This document shows, in pieces, positions 32,151 through 41,182 of a stretch of 64,000 nt of DNA. The stretch spans positions 1 to 64,000 of the forward strand of contig JAPLDT010000046.1 in assembly GCA_026391315.1 (NCBI GenBank), written 5' to 3'. The position numbers and the translations under genes are program-made. The notes beneath the pieces were generated by a model. That model searched no databases. It was given only the letters and a program-made list of their open reading frames with translations, and was not told the DNA's origin. The DNA is from Bacteroidia bacterium. GTDB lineage: Bacteria; Bacteroidota; Bacteroidia; Bacteroidales; Prolixibacteraceae. The first letter of the stretch is position 1. The number at the start of each line of letters is the position of its first letter.

Positions 32151-35100
32151 ATGAAAATGAAAAAAGTATTGGTATTCCTGGTGATATTGTTTTTGAGGCA
32201 AATTTCCTATGCCCAGGTGGACCTGGAAAAATTACTGCATCATCCCTGGGTCGATTCGGTATTCAATTCACTGACATCTGAGCAACGGGTCGGTCAGTTA
32301 ATTTGGATCGATGTAACCGCAAAAAACAATCTTTCGAAACAATTCAAAGATGCCGAACTAATTAAAAAGCATGGCTTTGGCGGGATCATCTTTTTCGAAG
32401 GTGAACCGGTAACGCAGGCCAATCTCACGAACTTCTATCAATCCATTTCAACTACTCCGCTCGTAGCCGTGATGGATGCAGAGTGGGGAATCGGAATGCG
32501 GTTGCCCGGGATCATGGCCCTTCCTTACAACATGGCCCTGGGTGCCACAGGCGATATCGCCTTGGTTCGGGAGGCAGCCGTGGAGATGGCCCGGCAGATG
32601 AAAAGAATCGGTATCAATATTACACTGGGACCCTCCTGCGACATCAACACAGAACCGATGAATCCGATTATCGGCATGCGTTCCTTTGGCGAATCCCGCA
32701 AAATGGTAACCGATTTCAGCCTTGCGGCCACGCAGGCCTTGCAGGAAAATGGGATCATGGCCACAGCCAAACATTATCCCGGCCATGGCGATACCCAAAC
32801 CGACTCCCATTTAATGCTCCCGCTACTCCCCTATTCAAAGGAACGGCTTGACTCGCTCGAATTATATCCCTTCCAGCAGCTATCGAAAGCCGGAATAGGC
32901 TGTATTATGACCGCCCATCTGCATGTTCCTGCCATTGATAGTTCCAGAGAGATACCTTCCAGCTTGTCGCCGAAGATGATCGATCAGATTCTGCACAAAG
33001 AGTGGCAATTCAAGGGACTGGTGATCACCGATGCCATGAACATGAGGGGTGTAAAAGGATATGAAAATCCCGGCAGGCTTGAAGTGCTTGCCTTGAAAGC
33101 AGGGAACGATGTTGTCGAATATCCCGCTGATCCGGAGCTGGCGGTGAAAGCCATTTTAGCCGCTTTGAAAACCAAAGAGCTGTCGCTGGAGGATCTCAAC
33201 CTGAAATGCCGTAAAGTATTGGCGGCCAAGTTGTGGTGCGGCTTGAACCACAGGGAGAAAATAGAGACGACCAATCTGATTCGCGACCTCAACACACCAA
33301 TGGCAGAGTTGACCAAACGAAAGATTATTGAGTCCTCGCTAACCCTGCTGACCAACAAAAACAAAATCATTCCCATTGGTCATCTGGAGGATTCCAAAAT
33401 AGCGGCACTCTCAATTGGAAGCGAAACAGCGACGCCCTTCCAGAGAATGTTGGCAAAATATACCAAAGTGGATTTTTTTCAGTTGAAACAGAATTTTTCG
33501 GATGCCGAAAGAGTTGAAATACAAAAGAAACTGAGTGGGTATGATCTGGTTGTAGCCGGCATTCACTCCATGTACGAAAGCAAACTCCGCCAGTCGCTTC
33601 AGGTTGGCATCCTGCAAAAAGAGAAACAGGTGAGACCCTATGGTGTTACCGATCAACTCGATTCGCTCTTTACTTTTCTCGCATCAAAACAGAAAACCAT
33701 TGCGGTTCTCTTTGCCAGTCCATACGGATTGGGTGAAATACATGCAACTTTGCCGGTCGATGGACTGTTGGTAGCCTATCAGAACGATTCGCTTGTACAG
33801 GAGCTATCGGCCCAACTGATATTTGGCGGAATCGCAGCCAAAGGGAAACTTCCTGTCACCGTAGCCGGGAAGTTCAGGGTTGGAGATGGGCTGGAAATTA
33901 AGAAATCCATCCGATTGAAATACACCATTCCTGAGGAAGTCGGTATTCAATCAGCACTAATCAATTACCAGATCGACTCCATCGTATCTCAGGCCCTTGA
34001 GCGAAAAGCCTTTCCGGGGTGCAATGTACTGGTAGCAAAAGATGGTAAGATCATCTTCCGAAAGGCTTACGGATTCCACACCTACGATAAGATGATATCC
34101 GAAAAGGAAGATGATTTGTACGATCTTGCCTCCGTAACCAAGATAACAGGCGGTCTTCCAGTATGGTTGAAACTCTATGATGACGGAAAGGTCAATCCAG
34201 ACGAATATGTATCCACTTATTATCCCGAATGGAAAAACCGGATTTTCCACCGCTCCAATAAATCGGACATCACCGTTAGGGAACTGTTGTCGCATCAATC
34301 CGGCCTGACACCATTTTTCCCATTTTGGAAAAAAAGCCTGAAAGGAAGCAAACTCTCACCAAATTGGTATGCCTTCGAACCCGACCAGGCGCATGGATTA
34401 CAGGTTGCCAGAGGGATGTATCTCGACAACTGTTTCCCGGAAACAGTTTACAAAACGATCAGGAAATCTGCATTAAAAAACAGAGGCAAATACGTGTACA
34501 GCGACCTTCCGTTCGTGCTGACGCCAAAAATCACCTCCGGGATATCAGGTAAGTCCTTTGTCGAGAAGCTGGACAACAATTTTTACAAGCCGTTGGGAGC
34601 CTACCGGATCACCTACAATCCGATGCTAAAATTCAAGGACGATGAGATTATTCCGACCGAAAATGACAATTACTACCGCAAACAACAGCTGCTCGGAACG
34701 GTTCACGACGAGTCTGCGGCCGTTTTGGGCGGGATTTCAGGCAATGCCGGGCTATTTGCCACTGCCAACGACCTTGCCAAACTTTATCAGATGTACCTGC
34801 AAATGGGAAGTTACGGTGGGAAACAATACCTGAAGGAGAGTACCATGAAGGAATTTTCAAGGGTCCAATTCCCGCAAAACAAGAACCGACGGGGGCTGGG
34901 ATTTGATAAACCTTCGCTGAATAATGCTCAACTTAGTGAGAAAGAGGCCTATCCTATTAAAGCCGCTTCGCCCGAAAGCTTTGGACACTCTGGTTATACA
35001 GGCACATTTGTCTGGATCGACCCCAAATATGGTCTGGTCTATATTTTCCTTTCGAACAGGGTCTTCCCAACAAGGGATAACAACAAGATTAGTGAAATGA

Positions 35101-35153
35101 ATGTACGCACAGAAATTCAGCGGATCATATACAAGCAACTGACAAAAAAATAA
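32151..35153 (+). CDS. NagZ-like GH3 beta-N-acetylhexosaminidase fused to a beta-lactamase-fold domain
   Basis: Exported protein of 1000 aa with signal peptide ending around SYAQ (residue 22). The N-terminal GH3 domain carries the NagZ loop AKHYPGHGDTQTDSH (Lys207, His208, His212, Asp214) and the nucleophile Asp294 in VITDAMNMRGV; it should release GlcNAc from GlcNAc-MurNAc. An alpha/beta sandwich follows (about 400-590). The C-terminal serine beta-lactamase/transpeptidase-like domain (about 605-1000) has Ser661-x-x-Lys664 (LASVTKI), Tyr783-Ser-Asp785 (YSD in place of YxN) and His946-Ser-Gly (HSGYTG). That domain may be an esterase or D-Ala peptidase. NagZ is cytoplasmic in E. coli, so export changes where recycling occurs. 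Confidence 0.92.
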   Translation: MKMKKVLVFLVILFLRQISYAQVDLEKLLHHPWVDSVFNSLTSEQRVGQLIWIDVTAKNNLSKQFKDAELIKKHGFGGIIFFEGEPVTQANLTNFYQSISTTPLVAVMDAEWGIGMRLPGIMALPYNMALGATGDIALVREAAVEMARQMKRIGINITLGPSCDINTEPMNPIIGMRSFGESRKMVTDFSLAATQALQENGIMATAKHYPGHGDTQTDSHLMLPLLPYSKERLDSLELYPFQQLSKAGIGCIMTAHLHVPAIDSSREIPSSLSPKMIDQILHKEWQFKGLVITDAMNMRGVKGYENPGRLEVLALKAGNDVVEYPADPELAVKAILAALKTKELSLEDLNLKCRKVLAAKLWCGLNHREKIETTNLIRDLNTPMAELTKRKIIESSLTLLTNKNKIIPIGHLEDSKIAALSIGSETATPFQRMLAKYTKVDFFQLKQNFSDAERVEIQKKLSGYDLVVAGIHSMYESKLRQSLQVGILQKEKQVRPYGVTDQLDSLFTFLASKQKTIAVLFASPYGLGEIHATLPVDGLLVAYQNDSLVQELSAQLIFGGIAAKGKLPVTVAGKFRVGDGLEIKKSIRLKYTIPEEVGIQSALINYQIDSIVSQALERKAFPGCNVLVAKDGKIIFRKAYGFHTYDKMISEKEDDLYDLASVTKITGGLPVWLKLYDDGKVNPDEYVSTYYPEWKNRIFHRSNKSDITVRELLSHQSGLTPFFPFWKKSLKGSKLSPNWYAFEPDQAHGLQVARGMYLDNCFPETVYKTIRKSALKNRGKYVYSDLPFVLTPKITSGISGKSFVEKLDNNFYKPLGAYRITYNPMLKFKDDEIIPTENDNYYRKQQLLGTVHDESAAVLGGISGNAGLFATANDLAKLYQMYLQMGSYGGKQYLKESTMKEFSRVQFPQNKNRRGLGFDKPSLNNAQLSEKEAYPIKAASPESFGHSGYTGTFVWIDPKYGLVYIFLSNRVFPTRDNNKISEMNVRTEIQRIIYKQLTKK

Positions 35154-35256
35154 TTGGTATTATATCTTACAAAAAACTTAATTAATGTAAAAATTTGTTA
35201 CATTAGTACCCATTAAACCAGTCAAGGTATTTCAATTCTGGGAAAACAATTTTTTA

Positions 35257-35264
35257 TAAATTTG
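35257..35264 (+). promoter_or_regulatory. Candidate -7 box upstream of the NlpC/P60 gene
   Basis: TAAATTTG fits the TAnnTTTG consensus. A matching TTG at the expected distance is not clear (ATTCTGGG is nearest), so this is tentative. The start site would be near 35271, about 94 bases before the chosen ATG. The 211-base gap holds no other signal that I recognise. Confidence 0.35.
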
Positions 35265-35364
35265 AGTATATCGATCAGCTTTTTAGCTTCATGCTTTCTC
35301 TCTCGTTGTTTAATTCTTTTTGAAACCCTTGATTCTTTTAATCTGTATTACCAAAACAAGTCTT

Positions 35365-36540
35365 ATGTTTCGTCTTGCCATTTGTCTGGTCAGTGCTTCA
35401 CTGTTGATCGCTTGTCATTCTGATAGCTCCAAGTTGAAAGAAGCTGAGCAGATTTCACGAAGTGTGTCCGACCAATTTATTCCGGATACCCGGGAAGATT
35501 TGTACCAAATTCATTTCAGTACCAGCGGGAAATCTTTGGTGGCTCTCGGGGAGACAACCAATGCAGAAGCTAAAAACGCACTTTCTTCCCATTTGAAAAA
35601 TTTAGCAAGCCCAATTCTGGATAGTATCAAATTATTGCCTGACATTACCTTGGGCGCAAATACATGGGGACTGGTTACCATCAGTGTTTGCAACATCCGC
35701 TCAAACCCCGGTCACAGTGCAGAAATGTCGTCACAGGCAATACTGGGAACTCCTGTCAGGATATTGAAAAAAACAGGCTCATGGCTTTACATTCAAACCC
35801 CCGACCGTTATCTTGGTTGGGTAGATGACGATGCCGTGCAGTTGACCGATTCGGCCGGTATGTCGGCATGGAAAAAAGGGATGCGATTCATCTATCTTCC
35901 GCTGGTTGGTACGGGAACTGATCCGGTAACGAAGGAGGCAGTCACCGATCTCGTCGCAGGAAGTATCCTGAAACTGGACACCATTTCCAAAACCGAGGCG
36001 CTGCTCGAAATGCCGGATGGTCGCAAACTGTCCGTCCCTGCCAGTGATGGAATGGATTTTGACCTCTGGAAAAAGCAGACCGAAGCCAATCTGTTTACCT
36101 TAAGCAGCACTGCCAGGTCCCTAACCGGTCGTCCCTATTTGTGGGGCGGGACTTCAAGCAAAGGGGTCGATTGCAGCGGATTTGTAAAGACCGTCTTTTT
36201 TCTGAACGGTATCATATTGGCACGCGATGCTTCGTTGCAGTTCAGACATGGAAAGTTTACCGACCCTCAAAACGGCTACAACGCCCTAAAACCGGGCGAC
36301 CTGGTTTTCTTCGGCAGGAAAGCAAACGGGGACAAGCCGGCAAGGGCCACCCATGTGGGGATGTATCTTGGAAACGGGGATTACATCAATTCATCCGGGT
36401 ACGTAAAGATCAACAATTTTTCGCCCAACCAAAAAACATATGCCAAGTACCGGGAAGGAATGTGGCTGGGAGGCCGGACCATTCTGGGATCCGAAGGCGA
36501 GAAGGGGATTGTGAAGGTGAAAGAGCATCCGTGGTATTAA
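35365..36540 (+). CDS. NlpC/P60 lipoprotein, gamma-D-Glu-diamino acid endopeptidase-like
   Basis: Predicted YkfC-like cysteine peptidase, 391 aa, which cuts the gamma-D-Glu-to-diamino-acid bond of freed stem peptides to leave L-Ala-D-Glu. With the ATG at 35365 the N-terminus MFRLAICLVSASLLIAC ends in a lipobox at Cys17; an upstream ATG at 35320 would mask the signal. SH3b domains follow (NIRSNPGHSAEMSSQ to YLGWVDDDAVQ). The C-terminal NlpC/P60 domain has Cys270 (GVDCSGFVKT) and His330 (RATHVGMYLG). Its product is the substrate of the epimerase encoded next, which supports the call. Confidence 0.9.
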   Translation: MFRLAICLVSASLLIACHSDSSKLKEAEQISRSVSDQFIPDTREDLYQIHFSTSGKSLVALGETTNAEAKNALSSHLKNLASPILDSIKLLPDITLGANTWGLVTISVCNIRSNPGHSAEMSSQAILGTPVRILKKTGSWLYIQTPDRYLGWVDDDAVQLTDSAGMSAWKKGMRFIYLPLVGTGTDPVTKEAVTDLVAGSILKLDTISKTEALLEMPDGRKLSVPASDGMDFDLWKKQTEANLFTLSSTARSLTGRPYLWGGTSSKGVDCSGFVKTVFFLNGIILARDASLQFRHGKFTDPQNGYNALKPGDLVFFGRKANGDKPARATHVGMYLGNGDYINSSGYVKINNFSPNQKTYAKYREGMWLGGRTILGSEGEKGIVKVKEHPWY

Positions 36541-36547
36541 AAGGATA

Positions 36548-36583
36548 AAGGATAAAGGATAAAGTAAAAAGGATAAAGTAGGG
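36548..36583 (+). repeat. 36-nt inverted repeat, left copy
   Basis: AAGGATA units lead into AAGTAAAAAGGATAAAGTAG and GGG. Its exact reverse complement is at 44586-44621. The AAGGATA unit is repeated three times from 36541. A small hairpin follows directly (GTTGGTC / GACCAAC, 36583-36602) that may end the NlpC/P60 transcript. Confidence 0.85.
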
Positions 36584-36659
36584 TTGGTCCTATGTGACCA
36601 ACCTTTAACTACCCAACAAAATATTGAAAGCGAAAAAATACAACGCAAAAGAATTTTAG

Positions 36660-36758
36660 AACTCCGGAGGAGTGAAATATTTGTAGAATTGAAGGCCAAA
36701 AGTGAAACCCGTCCGCGCAGAAATTTAGAAAAGGGGGAAACTCTCAATTCGGACGGAA
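36660..36758. repeat. Composite palindromic repeat, copy 4 (partial)
   Basis: A module A-type hairpin, ACTCCGGAGGAGT (36661-36673) with TATTTGTAGAA after it, and module C (36709-36758, CCGTCCGCG to CGGACGGAA) are present, but module B is missing. This shows that the modules can occur separately. Confidence 0.7.
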
Positions 36759-36809
36759 TGAAAAAAATAACTAAAGAAGAACTACTGCAAAGAATAGAGA
36801 ATAATGGGA

Positions 36810-37946
36810 ATGAAAACCAATCGCAGAACATTTTTAGGCGCAACAACCATGGCAGCAGGTGCAGGTATCTTGTCATCTTTTTCGAAGGACGGGAAATCCC
36901 TACCGCGTTACAAACCAACCGGTAACGGGTTGAAATTTACCTTCAGGCCCTTCGAGCTTCAGCTCAGGCATGTATTTACCATTGCCTCCAACTCCAGGAC
37001 CACCACCGCCGTGATGTTGACGGAGCTTGAGTGGGAAGGGGTAACCGGCTATGGTGAAGCATCCATGCCACCCTATTTGGGTGAGTCGCACCAGACGGCT
37101 ACAAAATTTCTCTCCTCGCTGAATTTGTCCCAGTTCAAGGATCCATTCAAAATGGAAGAGATACTCGAATATGTTGATGCGACCCTACCGGGAAACTGTG
37201 CCGCAAAAGCGGCTGTCGACATTGCACTTCATGATTTGGTCGGGAAGCTGCTGAACCAACCCTGGCACCGGATTTGGGGATACTCTGCAGAAAATACACC
37301 CTTGACAACTTTTACCATTGGGATCGACAAAAGTGAAGAGGTGATTGCAAAAACCAAAGAGGCTTCGGCCTTCAAAATATTAAAGATCAAGATTGGCGGC
37401 GGAAACGATGAGGAGATGATTAAAAGCGTTCGTTCCGTGACCAAAGTACCGCTTTGCGTGGATGTCAACCAGGGCTGGAAAGACCGTCAGGAGGCATTGG
37501 ATAAAATCTTCTGGCTAAAAGAACAGGGAGTCGTATTCATAGAACAACCCATGGACAAACACAACTTTGACGACACTGCCTGGCTTACCCAGCATAGTCC
37601 GTTGCCCATCCTGGCAGATGAAGCGCTGCAAAGAGTTGGAGATGTGGAACGGCTTCATGGAGTCTACTCCGGGGTGAACTGCAAACTGATGAAATGCACA
37701 GGCATGCGCGAAGCCCACAAAATCATCGAGATGGCGCGAAGCCTGAAAATGAAAACCCTGATGGGATGCATGACAGAGACCTCCTGCGGAATAAGCGCTG
37801 CAGCCCAGCTTTCACCCATCGTCGACTGGGCCGATCTGGATGGAAACCTGTTGATCTCCAACGATCAATTCGAGGGGATGAAGGTTGTAGACGGAAAGGT
37901 AACCTTAAGTGATTTACCAGGTATTGGCGCCAGGAAAATAATTTAA
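36810..37946 (+). CDS. Dipeptide epimerase (L-Ala-D/L-Glu type), Tat signal
   Basis: Enolase-superfamily enzyme, about 378 aa, that epimerises dipeptides such as L-Ala-D-Glu to L-Ala-L-Glu. Catalytic and metal residues are visible: Lys192-x-Lys194 (ILKIKIGG), Asp218 (CVDVNQGW), Glu245 (FIEQPM), Asp270 (ILADEAL) and lysines 292 and 295 (CKLMKCTG). The N-terminus TNRRTFLGATTMAAGAG is a twin-arginine signal, implying folded export to the periplasm; E. coli YcjG is cytoplasmic. ATG 36804 is an alternative start two codons upstream. The exact dipeptide cannot be read out, but the preceding NlpC/P60 gene favours L-Ala-D-Glu. Confidence 0.9.
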   Translation: MKTNRRTFLGATTMAAGAGILSSFSKDGKSLPRYKPTGNGLKFTFRPFELQLRHVFTIASNSRTTTAVMLTELEWEGVTGYGEASMPPYLGESHQTATKFLSSLNLSQFKDPFKMEEILEYVDATLPGNCAAKAAVDIALHDLVGKLLNQPWHRIWGYSAENTPLTTFTIGIDKSEEVIAKTKEASAFKILKIKIGGGNDEEMIKSVRSVTKVPLCVDVNQGWKDRQEALDKIFWLKEQGVVFIEQPMDKHNFDDTAWLTQHSPLPILADEALQRVGDVERLHGVYSGVNCKLMKCTGMREAHKIIEMARSLKMKTLMGCMTETSCGISAAAQLSPIVDWADLDGNLLISNDQFEGMKVVDGKVTLSDLPGIGARKII

Positions 37947-38072
37947 ATAACTCATAATTAACTATCTATTCTATTCAAAATGAACTAAACAGAAGAAGAT
38001 CAAACAATCAATGCCATCTTTTTAAAATTTGAAAAGCCAAATGAACTGCATTAAACCAAAATCAAAAATGAA

Positions 38073-41000
38073 ATGAAAACAATCCTAATCTTGTGTTTGA
38101 TGGGAATTGGGGTCATGTTTACCCAGGCCTCTTATGCACAGGCACTTGCTGTAAAAGGGCAGGTTGTCGATGCAAAAACTAACGAAACCATGCCGGGAGT
38201 TACCGTTGTCCTCAAGGGTGCCAATCAGGGTACCATCACTGACGGCGCCGGGAACTTCAACATCAAGGCTGCTCCCGGACAGGTCCTTGTATTCTCCTTT
38301 GTAGGTTATAAGCCCCAGGAGATCACGGTAGGGAAATCTTCCGTTATCAATGTAAAACTGGAATTGACAAGTATCTTCCTCGAAGAAGCAGTCATAGTTG
38401 GTGAGTTTGGTATCAAGAGGACTGCCCGTGCAGTTGGTGCCGCAACCCAGACTCTCAAGGGATTGGATATTGCTGAATCGGGCCGTGAAAACTTTGTCAA
38501 TTCGTTACAGGGACGTGTGGCCGGGGTTCAGATTACCAACTCTGGTGGTACACCCGGATCATCCAGCTCGATTTTGATTCGCGGAGCCACCTCCATTTCA
38601 GGAAATAACCAGCCACTCTTTGTTATCGATGGTATTCCGGTGAGTAACACTACCTTTAACCCCATTGGTAGTCTTGCTTCCAAACAAGGTGCCGACCCGG
38701 TTGTGGGATCTGCTCAACTCGACTTTACCAACCGTGCTTCTGACTTTAACTCTGAAGACATTGAAAGCATGACAGTCCTGAAAGGGGCCGCTGCCGCAGC
38801 GCTTTATGGAAGTGATGCTTCAAACGGAGCCATCCTGATCGTTACAAAAAAAGGGAAAGCAGGCAAGGGCATTGTGAAATACAATAATTCAATCAGTTTT
38901 GATGAACCTTACCGTTATCCTGAGATCCAGACAAAATATGATAACGGTATGTATGGCAACACCAACTACTACACCTCCAGACATTATGGAGCTCTTTATC
39001 CTGCAGGTACGGTCTTGTATGATAACCTTAAAAATCTGTTCCAGACCGGTGTTACCCAAAAGCACAACCTCTCTTTCGAAGCAGGAAATGACGCGATGAC
39101 TTTTCGTGCTTCAGCCAGTACTACCAGACAAACCGGGGTTGTTGCAACTTCCAACTATAACCGAGATAATATCTCCGTAGCCGGAACAGCTAAACTCTCC
39201 AAATGGATGAATATCGAGGCTTCCCTGACCTATGCGAACGTATCGAATACAAAGGTTGACCGCGGAACCGGCGGTGTATTGTACAGGGCAATGAACTGGC
39301 CTCTGACCGATGATATGAGAACCTATTTAACTCCTGCCGGAGGTATCCGTTACCCCAATAAATATGTTGATGTCGACATTTTGAATCCCTATTTTGATTT
39401 GTACAAAAACAAAAACTACGACGAAACCCAACGTTTCATCTCCAATATGGTGGTGAACCTGACTCCGATAAAAGATTTATTGATTCGTGCTCAGATTGGT
39501 TACGATGTAAGTTCGACCACCATCAACATCATTCGCCATCCGCTCTGGTCTTCAACGGCTACAGGAACAGGATCATACGACCAATCCAAAGTCAATGAGT
39601 CAAATCCAACCATCAACGCGATAGCCACCTATAAAAAGGAGTTTGGAAAGTTTAACGCCTCTGGTCAGATTGGTTATCACCAATTGGAACAAGGTTCTCA
39701 GACGCTGTCGGTTCACGGCGAAAAATTTATGGTGCAGGATTTTCAGTCCATCAACAACTGCGACCCTTTGACGCTTATCAATACCACAAGAACTGTTACA
39801 AGACGTCTTCAGGCCGTTTCAGCTTCATTTGAACTTTCCTACGATAACATTGCCTTTCTTACCCTTCGTGGTCGCAATGACTGGTCTTCAACCCTGCCTC
39901 CTGAAAACAACAGGTACTTCTACCCAGCCATTGATGCAAGTATCATTCTTTCGGATCTTAAAATTTTTAAACCAATTTCTGAAACTTTGAGTTATCTGAA
40001 GATCAGGGCCTCTGCCACTCAGGTAGGCAAAGATGCTCCACCTCTCTCAATTTATCCGGCACTTGAAGCAGCGCCTACCTCCTTTGGGGGTTATCGTTAC
40101 GGATATACCGGTCCTAATCCAAACCTTCGTCCTGAAATGAATACTGCCTGGGAAGTTGGTATGGAAGCCCGCCTGTTCAGAAACAGGCTTAATCTAGACA
40201 TGGCTTACTACAACACCTTCTCGAGAGATCAGATCATTACCGGATTCCGGATGAGTTATGCCACCGGATTCGTCTTGAATAACATGAACGTAGGTTCATT
40301 TAAAACAAGCGGTGTGGAGATGAGGATTGATGGTGATATTTTAAAGAACCGCGATTGGGTGATCAATGCAGGACTCAATTTAACCAAAAACTGGAGCAAT
40401 GTTGAATCACTTCCTCAAAACGTAACTGAATATTACAATGCCTATACCTGGGTTTCCGGTAATATCAGAAACGGAATAAAAGTTGGTAATCCAATTACCT
40501 CCTTAACCGGACTTGACTACCAAAGGAATACAAATGGTCAGCCTTTGATAGATCCCTCTTCGGGTTTACCATTGGCATCAGGTACCTGGGGCTATTTGGG
40601 AGATCGTGAACCTAAATTATTGTATGGATTAAGTCTTTCAGTTAGATACAAGAACATCTCAATGGCCGCTCTTTTGGATGGCAGGTTCGGTGCAACAGTC
40701 GTAAATGGCACAAAAAGATACATGATGACCTATGGCTATAGCCAGGAATCAGTAACGATGAGAGAAGCTGCTCCTGTTGTATTCGACGGAGTTCTAAAAG
40801 ACACCTATGAAAATTCTGCCACGCCTACAACCAATACCATTGGCGTAAAATTGGGCGATCTGCAATATGGCTATGCAGGACTGGATCCAGACTGGATTGA
40901 AAAAAATATCAATTATATGAGATTGGCAGATTTGAGGTTTCAATATTCCATCGACAAAGATTGGTTAACCCGAATTTCGAGGAAAACGATTTCTGCCGGT

Positions 41001-41171
41001 ACACTATTTGTTTCCGGATCTGACCTGTTTGTCTGGACCAACTACTCAGGTATTGACGTAGTGGGAAACTCAAACAATGCGTCACTAGGTGGTACAGGAG
41101 GAGCTGGTTTTGATATGATGGCCATCGCTGCCCCCAGGAGAATATCATTTGGTTTAAGTGTAACCTTTTAA
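38073..41171 (+). CDS. SusC/RagA-type TonB-dependent outer-membrane transporter
   Basis: Outer-membrane beta-barrel importer, 1032 aa. Signal peptide (MKTILILCLMGIGVMFTQAS), carboxypeptidase-regulatory-like domain (about 28-105, VKGQVVDAKTNETMPGVTVV), TonB plug (about 118-240, with NFVNSLQGRVAGVQI and LFVIDGIPV) and barrel to the C-terminal FGLSVTF, whose terminal Phe is typical of outer-membrane barrels. It pairs with the SusD-like lipoprotein 11 bases downstream. No sigma/anti-sigma pair, no hybrid two-component regulator and no glycoside hydrolase sit directly beside it, so the substrate is not predictable; peptides or muropeptides are possible from the neighbouring island. Confidence 0.95.
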   Translation: MKTILILCLMGIGVMFTQASYAQALAVKGQVVDAKTNETMPGVTVVLKGANQGTITDGAGNFNIKAAPGQVLVFSFVGYKPQEITVGKSSVINVKLELTSIFLEEAVIVGEFGIKRTARAVGAATQTLKGLDIAESGRENFVNSLQGRVAGVQITNSGGTPGSSSSILIRGATSISGNNQPLFVIDGIPVSNTTFNPIGSLASKQGADPVVGSAQLDFTNRASDFNSEDIESMTVLKGAAAAALYGSDASNGAILIVTKKGKAGKGIVKYNNSISFDEPYRYPEIQTKYDNGMYGNTNYYTSRHYGALYPAGTVLYDNLKNLFQTGVTQKHNLSFEAGNDAMTFRASASTTRQTGVVATSNYNRDNISVAGTAKLSKWMNIEASLTYANVSNTKVDRGTGGVLYRAMNWPLTDDMRTYLTPAGGIRYPNKYVDVDILNPYFDLYKNKNYDETQRFISNMVVNLTPIKDLLIRAQIGYDVSSTTINIIRHPLWSSTATGTGSYDQSKVNESNPTINAIATYKKEFGKFNASGQIGYHQLEQGSQTLSVHGEKFMVQDFQSINNCDPLTLINTTRTVTRRLQAVSASFELSYDNIAFLTLRGRNDWSSTLPPENNRYFYPAIDASIILSDLKIFKPISETLSYLKIRASATQVGKDAPPLSIYPALEAAPTSFGGYRYGYTGPNPNLRPEMNTAWEVGMEARLFRNRLNLDMAYYNTFSRDQIITGFRMSYATGFVLNNMNVGSFKTSGVEMRIDGDILKNRDWVINAGLNLTKNWSNVESLPQNVTEYYNAYTWVSGNIRNGIKVGNPITSLTGLDYQRNTNGQPLIDPSSGLPLASGTWGYLGDREPKLLYGLSLSVRYKNISMAALLDGRFGATVVNGTKRYMMTYGYSQESVTMREAAPVVFDGVLKDTYENSATPTTNTIGVKLGDLQYGYAGLDPDWIEKNINYMRLADLRFQYSIDKDWLTRISRKTISAGTLFVSGSDLFVWTNYSGIDVVGNSNNASLGGTGGAGFDMMAIAAPRRISFGLSVTF

Positions 41172-41182
41172 TTAATCAAGCG

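Noticed and set aside
36541-36809. Leader peptide or small gene before the epimerase
   Set aside because: The sequence is made of AAGGATA units and palindromic modules A and C; the open frame through it follows the repeats.
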